From Methanobacteriota archaeon (lineage in GTDB: Archaea > Halobacteriota > Methanomicrobia > Methanomicrobiales > Methanoculleaceae): a stretch of DNA of 64,000 nt. Positions 43,346 to 51,736 of the stretch are shown one piece after another (position 1 is the first letter of the stretch; the number at the start of each line of letters is the position of its first letter). The notes below the pieces were generated by a model that saw nothing but the letters and a program-made list of their open reading frames with translations, did no database searches and was not told the origin of the DNA. Position numbers and translations under genes: made by a program. The stretch covers positions 1 through 64,000 of the forward strand of contig JAEWLJ010000007.1 in NCBI GenBank assembly GCA_023393455.1, written 5' to 3'.

Positions 43346-43840
43346 CTACCTTCCCCCCACCCCGCTCTCTGCCCGCTCCGTCAGCCAGGCATAGAACTTC
43401 CGGTGCCAGAACGGCACGTCAAGCGACCGGGAGAGCGACTGCCAGGCCGCCCACATGAGCCGCTCAGAGACACTCTGCCACTCGCCGGCCCGTTTAGCCA
43501 TATCGTCCGCCGGCTGCCCGATCGCGTGCAGGACCTCGTGCCAGATCCGGAGGACGAGCGCCTCGTCGTCCGTGTCGGCGCGCGTGACCCGGACGCTCGC
43601 CCGGTTCTGCATCCCGCCCCCGAGCGCCCGGGCGGGGATCTCGTCGTCGAAGACATAGATGGTTCCGTCGGGGACCGGGAAGGGAAAACCCTTCCACATC
43701 GGGTCCTTCTGGTCGAAGAAGCGGACCTCCGGGGTGCCCGTCCGGACGGTGAACCGGAAGTACGGCGGGATAAGGTCGAGGTGCGGCTCAAGCCTCCGCC
43801 GCAGGTCTTCGGTCTTGAAGAAGAGGTCGAAGTGAGGCAT
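43346..43840 (-). CDS. Hypothetical protein with an HExxH-like motif
   Basis: A 164-residue protein with no signal peptide. It contains IWHEVLHAIGQPADD near residue 101, a match to the HExxH zinc-peptidase helix. Downstream acidic residues that could give the third ligand are not clear. The rest matches nothing I recognise. It might be a small metalloprotease or a coincidental match. It is flanked by other hypothetical genes. Confidence 0.6.
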   Translation of the reverse strand: MPHFDLFFKTEDLRRRLEPHLDLIPPYFRFTVRTGTPEVRFFDQKDPMWKGFPFPVPDGTIYVFDDEIPARALGGGMQNRASVRVTRADTDDEALVLRIWHEVLHAIGQPADDMAKRAGEWQSVSERLMWAAWQSLSRSLDVPFWHRKFYAWLTERAESGVGGR

Positions 43841-43904
43841 CGGGTGCGCATGGATGCGCGTGCTGATAAATCATGGGGTCTCTTCCGGGGTACTCACCGG
43901 GAGG

Positions 43905-44198
43905 TTATCCCCGGTCGTCACCTTGCACTGACTTCCGGGCGAGCACCTCCAGCCGCTCGTCGATCCAGGCCCGGGTCCAGACCTGGAGGTCGCCGATGCT
44001 CGCGGACCCCTGCCGGTCGCGCATCATCCGCAGGTGATCTTCGAGTTCATCAGCCATGGAGAATATCAACTCCTCGGACGCCTCTTCCGGCAACTGCCCT
44101 TCTGCACGCAGGCGGACAGCGCCCAGGTCGAGAAAGTGCTGCAACTCGCCTGTTGCCTGGAGGATCGTGGTGAGATCCAGTTTGACAGTAGGCTCCAT
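43905..44198 (-). CDS. Hypothetical protein
   Basis: From ATG 44198 the product has 97 residues and is rich in charged helices (MEPTVKLDLTTILQATGEL, then ASEELIFSMADELEDHLRMM). There is no known motif. The frame is open 13 codons further upstream, but conserved-looking sequence begins at MEPTV. It precedes the HExxH-motif gene on the same strand by about 65 bases, so the two may be co-transcribed. Confidence 0.5.
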   Translation of the reverse strand: MEPTVKLDLTTILQATGELQHFLDLGAVRLRAEGQLPEEASEELIFSMADELEDHLRMMRDRQGSASIGDLQVWTRAWIDERLEVLARKSVQGDDRG

Positions 44199-44419
44199 GA
44201 AGAGGGGATTGGCGCACCCGGTAATAACTCCATCCATTTCGATCAGGCATCATATGGGGCTGATTTCTGATATCCTGCGATCATATGGCGCTTATCTCGG
44301 CGGATAACCCCCCTCCCCGGAGACCGGGCTACCCCCCGACGGCGGTGTGCAAATTATTTTAAGGACTCCCGGTACTCAGTGCACGCCCCCTTCGTGGGGT
44401 GTCTTCCCTGGATGCGGGG

Positions 44420-44911
44420 ATGGAGTTGAAGAAGATGCAGGAGAGATCGGAGGTAATTCTCGAACGCAGGACGCGGAGTGCCGGCGAGGAGTGGTCCATG
44501 TCGGCAGACGACATCCTGAAGAAGAACGTGATCAACCCGCAGGGAGACGACCTCGGGGAGATCTCGGACATGCGGATCGCCTTTCCCGAGGGCAAGGTGC
44601 AGTACCTGGTGCTCAGGTACGGCGGCGTGCTCGGGATGGCGGCAAAGAGGTTCGCCATCCCGCCTGAAGCCGTGATCTACCGTCCCGGAGACAAGAACTT
44701 CGTCGCCAACATCGACAAGCAGCGACTGGACGACCTGCCGGGCTTCGACGAAGACAACTGGCCCCGTGAAGCGGACTTCAGCCTCATCCAGTCAACCGGG
44801 AGCATGACCCCGCCGACCCGCGAGGAGGTGGAGGCCGTGAAGCGGGCGGAGACTCCGCCGCCCGAGGTCGTGACGACCGAGCGGGTCGAGACGCGGCCCA
44901 GGCGGAGATAG
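44420..44911 (+). CDS. PRC-barrel domain protein
   Basis: The 163-residue protein has a central PRC-barrel (about residues 25-95): DDILKKNVINPQGDDLGEISD followed by VQYLVLRYGGVLGMAAKRFAIPPEAV. The C-terminal tail is Pro/Glu/Arg-rich and probably disordered. PRC-barrels occur in RimM and in stress-related small proteins and mediate protein or RNA contacts. The start could be ATG 44420 or GTG 44399. An AT-rich TATA-like stretch (aaattattttaa) lies near 44350. Confidence 0.75.
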   Translation: MELKKMQERSEVILERRTRSAGEEWSMSADDILKKNVINPQGDDLGEISDMRIAFPEGKVQYLVLRYGGVLGMAAKRFAIPPEAVIYRPGDKNFVANIDKQRLDDLPGFDEDNWPREADFSLIQSTGSMTPPTREEVEAVKRAETPPPEVVTTERVETRPRRR

Positions 44912-45033
44912 CCGGGAACTGGAGAGTCTCCCGGGCGGCAAAATCTCTTCCCGGCAGGCTCCCCGGCCTGCCTCCTCGCCGCCAGGGGGCCAACCGCAAG
45001 GATGATTACTCAAAAGGATGAACTGGCGGCATC

Positions 45034-45558
45034 GTGCCTCCCGTATCCGCATCCACCGGCGGTTCGGCGCCGCGCGAAACGCCGGCCGATAGCGGTGCCC
45101 TCAGGCTATGGCAGGTCGTCCTCATCGCCGTGGTTGCCATCACCTTCACGGTGGCTTACCTGAGCGTGTATGCGCTGCTCAACAACGCCGTCTGGGGCGA
45201 GGGCGGCTTTTTAGCGGCCAACCTCTGGACAGTCCCGGCCGGAGTGATCCTCTTCTCGCTGCTCGCCGGCCTCTCCCATAAGTACCTGCACGCTCCCGAC
45301 GTGACCCACGGCGGATTCGCAGACTCGCTCAAAGGCGGAGAGAACCCCGACCTCCGGACCTTCCCCGGCGTGCCGGTCGCGATCCTGGTCCTCTGCATCG
45401 AGACCGCCGCCCTTACCCTTGCTCTCGGCGCACCCCTGACCGTCATCCTCCTGGTCGCGATCGTGGGGACGGCGGACCAGTATACGATCGTCCTCCTCGC
45501 GCTCTCCGCGGTCACCGCCATGCTCATCGGTGCCCGGGTGAAGGAGCGGTCGGCGTAG
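45034..45558 (+). CDS. Membrane protein of unknown function
   Basis: A 174-residue protein starting at GTG with about four hydrophobic segments: near residues 27-48, 60-80, 110-130 and 135-165. A central loop has SHKYLHAPDVTHGGFADSL. It resembles no transporter family I can name. Start choice is weak; the frame has no ATG upstream of the first helix. Confidence 0.55.
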   Translation: MPPVSASTGGSAPRETPADSGALRLWQVVLIAVVAITFTVAYLSVYALLNNAVWGEGGFLAANLWTVPAGVILFSLLAGLSHKYLHAPDVTHGGFADSLKGGENPDLRTFPGVPVAILVLCIETAALTLALGAPLTVILLVAIVGTADQYTIVLLALSAVTAMLIGARVKERSA

Positions 45559-45650
45559 ATCCGCCCTGCACCGGGTATTTATACTCCGAAACCCATGACG
45601 CCGACCGTCCATCCCGGCGTGCCGGGATGCGGCAACGCGGGGGGAAGAGC

Positions 45651-45911
45651 ATGCAGTTAATGAACATATTCACCTGGGAACCAGGGAAGACGGCCGAGAT
45701 CATGGAAGCGCGGGCCCGGGAGGAGGTACCGGAAGGGGTGACCGTGATCAACGAGTGGGTCGACCTCGTGGGGAACACGGTCTTCCGGCTGATCGAGACG
45801 GACGATCCCGTCGCCCTCATGCGGCTCAGTCTCCCCTGGGGCGACCTTGGCTACAGAGAGACGCACCCGGTCATGGACTCAAAAGAAGCGTTATCGATTC
45901 TGAAGGGATGA
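45651..45911 (+). CDS. DUF3303 family protein
   Basis: An 86-residue protein of the DUF3303 type: MNIFTWEPGKTAEIMEARA, then VINEWVDLVGNTVFRLIETD and WGDLGYRETHPVMDS. This is a ferredoxin-like alpha/beta-barrel dimer fold similar to small monooxygenase-like proteins. The function is unknown. ATG 45651 has GGGGGGAAG just before it, which decides against the earlier in-frame ATG at 45627. It ends ten bases before the convergent ABC transporter operon. Confidence 0.8.
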   Translation: MQLMNIFTWEPGKTAEIMEARAREEVPEGVTVINEWVDLVGNTVFRLIETDDPVALMRLSLPWGDLGYRETHPVMDSKEALSILKG

Positions 45912-45920
45912 GAGGGGGTC

Positions 45921-46709
45921 TTACGCCCCCTCCCCCGGCCTTCCTGACCGGACCGGAATCATGTAGGGCGCCTCAAGATCCCGTTTCACCACTGCCTCGA
46001 TGCCGTAAACCGTCCTGAGCATCTCCTCGGTGAGCACCTCATCCGGCGTCCCGTAGCCGTAGACCGCCCCGGCTTTCATCACCATGAGGCGATGGCAGTA
46101 GGTGGCGGCGAGGTTCAGGTCGTGGAGTGCGACGACGATCGAGAGCCCTTTCTCCCCGGCAAGCCCGGAGAGGACCTCCATAGCGGCCATCTGGTGGCAG
46201 ACGTCCAGGTTGCTCGTCGGTTCGTCGAGGAGGATTGCGCCGGTCTCCTGCACGAGCGCCCGGGCGATCATCACCCGCTGCCGTTCCCCGCCGGAGAGTT
46301 CGGCAATCTTGCGGAGCGCCAGGTCCCCGAGATCGAGGAGGTCGAGCGCGACGATCACCTTCTCCTCGTCCTCCCGGGATACCGTCCAGTTCAGGTAGGG
46401 CCGCCTCCCCATCAGGACCGTCTCAAAGACCGTTGCGGAGGTCCGGTTTCCGGCCGACTGCGGCACGTAGGCCATCGCCTGCGCGACCTCCCGCCGGTGC
46501 ATCGTGCGGATCTCGCGTCCATCGAGTTTCACCCTCCCCCCGTCGGGGGTGAGCATCCCGTCGATACACCGGATGAGCGTCGTCTTCCCGCATCCGTTCG
46601 GCCCGACGAGCCCGAGAACCTCCCCCGCGCCGACCGAGAACGTGACGGCGTGGAGCACCCGGCGGTCACGGTAGGCAAACGAGAGGTCTTCGACCGAGAG
46701 CCGGGGCAT
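45921..46709 (-). CDS. ABC transporter ATP-binding protein, metal-chelate/cobalamin type
   Basis: A 262-residue ATPase of the FecE/BtuD class. The Walker A GPNGCGKTT is near residue 38, the signature LSGGERQ near 138, Walker B AILLDEPTS near 158 and the switch His in ALHDLN near 193. It powers uptake through the permease encoded immediately upstream with ATGA overlap. Start ATG 46709 begins MPRLSVEDLSFAYRDRR, which is the normal N-terminus. The long open frame upstream of it is antisense-like shadow of the permease. Confidence 0.92.
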   Translation of the reverse strand: MPRLSVEDLSFAYRDRRVLHAVTFSVGAGEVLGLVGPNGCGKTTLIRCIDGMLTPDGGRVKLDGREIRTMHRREVAQAMAYVPQSAGNRTSATVFETVLMGRRPYLNWTVSREDEEKVIVALDLLDLGDLALRKIAELSGGERQRVMIARALVQETGAILLDEPTSNLDVCHQMAAMEVLSGLAGEKGLSIVVALHDLNLAATYCHRLMVMKAGAVYGYGTPDEVLTEEMLRTVYGIEAVVKRDLEAPYMIPVRSGRPGEGA

Positions 46710-47761
46710 CAGGCCTCCCTCCGGCGCATGAAGAGGTAGATGAAGAACGGCACGCCGAGGAACGCGGTCACGATCCCGACGGGGAGGACCTGCGGCGCAA
46801 GGACGCTCCGCGCGATGCTGTCGGCACCAAGGAGGAGGAGAGCCCCGACGAGGCCGGAGGCGGGGAGGAGCGTGCGGAAGTCTCCTCCGATGACCATCCG
46901 GGTGATATGCGGGGCGACGAGCCCGATGAACCCTATCGTCCCGGTGAAGCAGATGATCACCGCAGTGATCAGCGAGGCGATCGCCATGAAGACGATCATC
47001 GAGCGCTCGACAGGCACCCCGAGACCGGCTGCCACCTCGTCTCCTTCCGCGAGGGCGTTCAGGTCCCAGGAGCGGTAGATGAGGTAGGGTATGGTGCAGG
47101 CAAGGACGAGACTGACGATGGCGAGTTTCGGCCAGGTGGACTTGTCGACCGAGCCGAACGTCCAGAAGACCACCGCACGGAGCTGTTCGGCGCTGCCGAT
47201 ATACTGCAAGAGCGATGTCACCGCGGAGAAGAGGTACATGATGGCGATACCGGCGAGGACCATCGTCTCGGACCCGATCCCCCGGTAGCGGGCCATCCCG
47301 TAGATGGCAAGCGCGGCGAGCAGGGCGAAGAGGAAGGCGTTGCCGATGACGAGGTACTCCCCGCCGACGACCCCGGCACCGAGGACGATCGCGATCGAGG
47401 CGCCGGTGGTGGCCGCCGAGGCGATCCCGAGGGTGAAGGGGCTCGCGAGCGGGTTTCGGAGGATCCCCTGCATGACCGACCCCGCCACCGCGAGCCCGAA
47501 CCCGGCACAGACCGCGAAGAGTACCCGGTGGAGCCGGTAGTCCCAGATGATGATTCCAGCCATATCCGGGGCAGTGAATGTGCCGGGGAAGAGCCCGGCA
47601 AGGATCGCGAGGTAAGACTCGGCCACGGTAAACCCGGCCGACCCGAGCGTGACCGCGACCCCGATGAGGATGACGAGGGCGGCGAGGAGTCCACCGATGA
47701 AGAGCGCCCGGGTCTTCTTCAGCCGGGCATACCCCGTCTGGATGGTGATGCTCTGCTCCAT
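46709..47761 (-). CDS. FecCD family ABC transporter permease
   Basis: The 350-residue permease has about ten helices. The family motifs are GSVMQGILRNPLASPFTLGI near residue 110, AAGLGVPVERSMI near 240, and GFIGLVAPHITRM near 275, the last being the coupling loop to the ATPase. It imports siderophore-bound iron, cobalamin or a related chelate. The start may be ATG 47761 or GTG 47776, which would overlap the binding-protein stop by GTGA. It is translationally coupled downstream to the ATPase gene. Confidence 0.92.
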   Translation of the reverse strand: MEQSITIQTGYARLKKTRALFIGGLLAALVILIGVAVTLGSAGFTVAESYLAILAGLFPGTFTAPDMAGIIIWDYRLHRVLFAVCAGFGLAVAGSVMQGILRNPLASPFTLGIASAATTGASIAIVLGAGVVGGEYLVIGNAFLFALLAALAIYGMARYRGIGSETMVLAGIAIMYLFSAVTSLLQYIGSAEQLRAVVFWTFGSVDKSTWPKLAIVSLVLACTIPYLIYRSWDLNALAEGDEVAAGLGVPVERSMIVFMAIASLITAVIICFTGTIGFIGLVAPHITRMVIGGDFRTLLPASGLVGALLLLGADSIARSVLAPQVLPVGIVTAFLGVPFFIYLFMRRREA

Positions 47762-47772
47762 CTCTGCACCGG

Positions 47773-48984
47773 TCACGGGTAGACGAACGTCCCCTCGGAC
47801 GCGAGGTCGAAGTCGATACCCTGGAACCCGGTGAGGTAACGCTGGTGGACGGCGTGCGGGTCGAGGTCGGCAAACCGGTCGGGGTAGAACCACTTCGCGA
47901 GGTAGGCGGTTCCGATGAAGTGCTGGGCGCCGCCGAGGATGTCGGAATGGATGACGTGGATGCGGTCGTCCTTCATCGCGGAGATCCTCGTCCACCCGGG
48001 CCGGTCGACGAGCGTCGACCGTATCGCGTCGAGCGCTTCAGGGTCGTGGCCTCCATATCCGCCGACGGCGAGGCCCTGCCCGGCAAGTTTGACGACGACC
48101 TCCGGGTCCGCGACGAGGATCGCCTCGGGGTCGACGACGGGGTACTCCGCGGTTCCGACGGCGAAGGGGTTTCGCCCTCCGGCGATTTCGGTCTTCTCGT
48201 TGTAGCCCGCAGTGGCGGCGACGGTCGTGTAGTCGAACCAGTACTCGAAGTAGACCCGGGTCTTCTCGTCGTCCGGGATTCCTGCCGTGCCGTCCCGGAT
48301 CTGGCCCATCGTCGAGGCGTAGAAGGATGCAAACTCCTCTCCCCGCTCGGTCTCGTCGACGATCGAGGCGATCGTGCGGATCTCGGTCTCATAGGTCGCG
48401 GGCTTGAAGCAGTCGAACCGGAAGACCCGGATGCCGGGGCTGCTCGCCTCGAGCCTCCTCTGGATGTCGTCGCAGGCCGCGGTGCTGATCGTTGCATAGA
48501 GGAAGACCGCGTCCGGCCGCACGGAGATGACCTTCTCCATGTCGGGAGACCAGATCGACCCGACATTCGCCTTATTCTGGCACTCGGGGAAGAAGGTGCT
48601 CTTATCGTGGCTGTATTTGTCGACGGCGACGATCATCTCCATATCGAACCCGAGCGACCGGAGCGTCTCCAGGGACTCGCCGCTGAAGGTCACGACCCGG
48701 CGCAGGGGCCGGTAGAGCGTCACCGTCTGCCCCGAGGAATCGACGATCTCGCGGGGCTTCCCGTCCCAGCGGGCGTAGACCCAGGCGGCGTCGCGGATCT
48801 CGTCCTGGTCGATCTCCCCCGCCCCGCCCATATGAGCGGCGTCGAGGTAGGCGAGGGCTGCCGAGGCGTATTCTCCGGCGACGAGCACCCCGTCGCCGTC
48901 GGCGTCCCCAGGGGTCCCCTCGCCCGCCGATGCCGGGACGGCGAGGAGCAGGACGAGGGCGAGAACGAGGAGGAGCCGCTTCAT
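47773..48984 (-). CDS. ABC substrate-binding protein with N-terminal dockerin-like calcium motifs
   Basis: The 403-residue protein begins with a signal peptide (cleavage near AVPASA). A short EF-hand/dockerin-like region (GDADGDGVLVAGEYASAALA, then EIDQDEIRDAAWVYA) covers residues 25-75. From about residue 80 it is a periplasmic-binding domain of the FecB/BtuF class: RVVTFSGESLETLRSLGF and a VDPEAILVADPEVVV stretch. The domain should capture a metal chelate for the adjacent permease and ATPase. The extra calcium-binding repeat is unusual for a binding protein and may anchor it to other surface proteins. It overlaps the upstream surface-protein gene by ATGA. Confidence 0.85.
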   Translation of the reverse strand: MKRLLLVLALVLLLAVPASAGEGTPGDADGDGVLVAGEYASAALAYLDAAHMGGAGEIDQDEIRDAAWVYARWDGKPREIVDSSGQTVTLYRPLRRVVTFSGESLETLRSLGFDMEMIVAVDKYSHDKSTFFPECQNKANVGSIWSPDMEKVISVRPDAVFLYATISTAACDDIQRRLEASSPGIRVFRFDCFKPATYETEIRTIASIVDETERGEEFASFYASTMGQIRDGTAGIPDDEKTRVYFEYWFDYTTVAATAGYNEKTEIAGGRNPFAVGTAEYPVVDPEAILVADPEVVVKLAGQGLAVGGYGGHDPEALDAIRSTLVDRPGWTRISAMKDDRIHVIHSDILGGAQHFIGTAYLAKWFYPDRFADLDPHAVHQRYLTGFQGIDFDLASEGTFVYP

Positions 48985-49496
48985 CGCCGGCCACCCCGCA
49001 CGGCGATGAAGAGGGCTCCAACCGCTGCAAGAACCGCGAACGGCGATGCAGCCTCCTGTGCGGTGGGTTTATCGCCGCTCTTCTCCGGTTCCGTCTCGAT
49101 GCCGTCGACCGCGACATGCGAGGCGGCTACCTCCCCGTCCGCTTCGCTGAGGAAGTTCTCCCACACACCGGTGATATCCCCGCTCCCGGAGGCGGGGGCC
49201 TGAACCTGGTAGGTTATCCAGGTATCGTTCATCACCACAAACCCGATCGACTGCCCCCGGACGAGGACGTGGTCGTCCGGGTGGTCGGTCCCCGCGAAGG
49301 CGTAGCCTGCCGGCAGTGTCTCGACCACCCCGCCGAGGGCGATGCCGTCGATCGAGAGCGAGACGGTAACGACCTCCCCGGCCCCCGGTTCGGTCGTGGA
49401 GAGCGTCCGGGTGACCGGTGCGCCGCAGACCACGGCCGGGACGAGGAGAGTGAGGAGAAGGAGGCAGAAGAGACGGTTTGCCGGGAGGCCTATCAT
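48981..49496 (-). CDS. Cell-surface protein with C-terminal anchor, ABC operon leader gene
   Basis: A 171-residue exported protein with a signal peptide (LLLLTLLVPAVVCG) and a beta-rich body of about 100 residues (SIDGIALGGVVETLPAGYAF). An acidic linker leads to a C-terminal hydrophobic helix SPFAVLAAVGALFIAV followed by RGGRR. That ending resembles archaeosortase-type sorting tails (a Pro-Phe motif, helix, then Arg cluster). It is the first gene of the uptake operon and overlaps the binding-protein gene, so it may dock the dockerin-like part of that protein at the surface. Confidence 0.7.
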   Translation of the reverse strand: MIGLPANRLFCLLLLTLLVPAVVCGAPVTRTLSTTEPGAGEVVTVSLSIDGIALGGVVETLPAGYAFAGTDHPDDHVLVRGQSIGFVVMNDTWITYQVQAPASGSGDITGVWENFLSEADGEVAASHVAVDGIETEPEKSGDKPTAQEAASPFAVLAAVGALFIAVRGGRR

Positions 49497-49616
49497 GGGT
49501 TCTCGTTTGTCGATCGGGTAATATGAATGTTTCTGATTGTGCTAACAAGTCTGAAGATGGGGTGATTTAGAGGATATCGGGATGCTCTCCGGGTGGTATG
49601 AATGGTGCCCTGCCGC

Positions 49617-50126
49617 TCACAACCGCTCCGGCCCTCCAACAAGAAGACGGCGCACCTCCTCTTCGGTATAGCCGGATACTTTCCCGGTCAGACTCTCCAC
49701 GTCGACGCGGATCACGGCCACCCCCCTGAGCGCCGCCTTGGGGTAAGACCAGCTTCCGGACCCGGCGTATTTCTCCACGAAGAGGTCGAAGATCCGGCTC
49801 TTCTCGGCAGCGTCCGTAACGAACGATGCGGTGCCGGTGCCGATGACGGAGATGTAGCGGGCCCCGAAGTCACACGCCCTCTCCGAGCGCACGAGTTCCA
49901 CGCCGGTCTCCGTCTCGAAGCAGACCCGGTTGTTCCGTGAAAGGATCTCGATCTTCCTCCCCTCGCCTGCGGAGTGGAGATAGAGGCTTTCTTCAGCGTA
50001 GACGAAGTTCATCGGTGCCACGTAGGGCCATTCGCCGTCGGCAAGCCCGATCCTGCAGACGAACGCCTCGCGGAGGACCGCGGAGAGGAGGGCCGGATCG
50101 GCGATCTCCTTATCCTTTCGCCTCAT
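49617..50126 (-). CDS. Pyridoxamine 5'-phosphate oxidase-like FMN-binding protein
   Basis: The 169-residue protein is a split-barrel flavoprotein of the NimA/PNPOx-like group: AFVCRIGLADGEWPYVAPMN near residue 22, LYLHSAGEGRKIEIL near 48, and RYISVIGTGTASFV near 92. Such proteins bind FMN or F420 and reduce small molecules; some inactivate nitroimidazoles. The substrate is unknown. It lies three bases downstream of a TM2-like gene on the same strand, so the two may be one transcript. Confidence 0.82.
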   Translation of the reverse strand: MRRKDKEIADPALLSAVLREAFVCRIGLADGEWPYVAPMNFVYAEESLYLHSAGEGRKIEILSRNNRVCFETETGVELVRSERACDFGARYISVIGTGTASFVTDAAEKSRIFDLFVEKYAGSGSWSYPKAALRGVAVIRVDVESLTGKVSGYTEEEVRRLLVGGPERL

Positions 50127-50129
50127 CGC

Positions 50130-50537
50130 CTACAGCATCCCCTGCATCCCCATCGCGACGAGCAGCATCGCCGACGCCGCTGAGAGCAGGAATATCGTCA
50201 CCGCCCAGACGACCACGAATCCGATGATCATGAGCGCGCTCGTCTCCCGGTAGGGGACAAGCCCTTCGTTCATACCCTTCGCCGTCCGGTACGCATCGTA
50301 GACGCCCCAGCCCCAGATCGCCACGCCCGGGACGATCAGGAGGAAGAGGCCGAAGAGGCTTCCAAACAGCACCAGGACGCCTCTCATGAACTGTCCGTTG
50401 TAGGCCTGGCCGAGGCCGTTGAAGAGGAACGAGAGCCCTGCCGCAAACGCCGGGTTCTTCTTCCTCTCCTGCCGGGAGAGATCCGCCGCCGCTATCGCGT
50501 CCGCAAGCGAGACCGGTTCCGCCGTATCGCCGTGCAT
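50130..50537 (-). CDS. TM2-like small membrane protein
   Basis: The 135-residue protein has a short soluble lead. A conserved KNPAFAAGLSFLFNGLGQAY then NGQFMRGVLV is typical of the TM2/DUF5683-like group. Three hydrophobic segments follow to the C-terminus. Its role is unknown. Its stop is three bases before the flavoprotein start. Confidence 0.7.
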   Translation of the reverse strand: MHGDTAEPVSLADAIAAADLSRQERKKNPAFAAGLSFLFNGLGQAYNGQFMRGVLVLFGSLFGLFLLIVPGVAIWGWGVYDAYRTAKGMNEGLVPYRETSALMIIGFVVVWAVTIFLLSAASAMLLVAMGMQGML

Positions 50538-50581
50538 GATTGTCAGGTAGGCCCGGCGAGAGTATCATTCTTTCCCGGCAG

Positions 50582-51736
50582 TCATGCCGGAGACGCCCGT
50601 AGCGGCCTGAAGAACGCCCGGATCTCCCGGGCCATCAACTCCGGGAATTCCATCGGCACGAAGTGGCCGCCGCGCTCGAGCACCGTCCATCGCCGGATAT
50701 CCTTCAGGTTGCGCTCCGCATACTCCCGGGGTGGGACGGGATCGATATCCTTCGGGGGGAGCGCGACTCCCACCGGGACGTCGATCCTCTGGTCCGGCGA
50801 AAGCGAACCCGAGACCCACTCCTCGCGGTAGCTGATCGCCCTGACCGAAGGGCCGCCTGTCCAGTAGAGCATGACGTTCGTCAGTAACTCGTCCTTCGTG
50901 TAGACCGTCTCCAGGTCTCCGTCGCAGTCGCTCCAGGTGCGGAACTTCTCGATGATCCAGGCGGCGTAGCCGGCGGGGGAGTCGTTCAACCCGTAGGCGA
51001 GAGTCTGCGGTTTCGTGCCCTGTAGGACCGCATATGCACCCTCGGAAAACCCCTGCGCCTGCGATGCTGCACGGTATTCCCGCTCCGCATCGGAGAGGTC
51101 CGGAAAGTCTGCCATCATGATAGGGAAACCGAGGTCGGTGAGGTGGAGGCCGATGATCGACCCCGGGTGATCCACACCGAGGATCTGCGAGAGCGGGCTC
51201 CCGCTGTCCCCGCCGCCGGCGCCGAAACGCTCATACCCGAGTTCTTCGGTCATCAGCCGGTAGGAGATCTCCGCCATCTTTGCGAGCGGCTGCGTTTTGT
51301 CCGATCGCGACATCCCCGGGTCGCCAATCAGCGAAGGGACGACGACGTCGAAGGAGTCGGCAGGATCGCCGCCGTACGCTGCCGGATCGGTGAGCATCGG
51401 GATCAGCTTGAGGTAACGGCAGATCGAGTCCGGCCAGCCGTGGAAGAGGATGAGCGGCATCGGGTCCGGCCCCTTCCCGCGCTCGTGGATGAAGCAGATC
51501 TCCCTCCCATCGATATCGGCGGAGTAATGTCGGAACCGGTTCAACTCCGCTTCCCGTGCCCGCCAGTCGTAGGTGTGCCGCCAGTAGTTGACTAACTCTT
51601 TCATATAATCCAGGTTCGTGCCGTAGTCCCAGCCCGCACCCTCGATCTCGTCGGGGAAGCGGGTGCGGGAGAGGCGGTGGTGCAGATCGTCGAGCGTTTC
51701 GTCGGGGACGCTGACGGTGTAGGGCCGCACCGTCAT
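50582..51736 (-). CDS. Epoxide hydrolase-like alpha/beta hydrolase, copy 1
   Basis: From ATG 51736 the protein has 384 residues with the N-terminal epoxide hydrolase (EHN) domain (DLHHRLSRTRFPDEIEGAGW near residue 18). The alpha/beta core has oxyanion HGWPDS, nucleophile Asp in GGGDSGSPL near 180 and a C-terminal RGGHFVPMEFPE histidine. It would open epoxides to diols. In place of the PGYGFS loop of its neighbour it has IGDPGMS, so the active-site pocket has changed. It overlaps the upstream paralogue by ATGA, a tandem duplication. Confidence 0.85.
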   Translation of the reverse strand: MTVRPYTVSVPDETLDDLHHRLSRTRFPDEIEGAGWDYGTNLDYMKELVNYWRHTYDWRAREAELNRFRHYSADIDGREICFIHERGKGPDPMPLILFHGWPDSICRYLKLIPMLTDPAAYGGDPADSFDVVVPSLIGDPGMSRSDKTQPLAKMAEISYRLMTEELGYERFGAGGGDSGSPLSQILGVDHPGSIIGLHLTDLGFPIMMADFPDLSDAEREYRAASQAQGFSEGAYAVLQGTKPQTLAYGLNDSPAGYAAWIIEKFRTWSDCDGDLETVYTKDELLTNVMLYWTGGPSVRAISYREEWVSGSLSPDQRIDVPVGVALPPKDIDPVPPREYAERNLKDIRRWTVLERGGHFVPMEFPELMAREIRAFFRPLRASPA

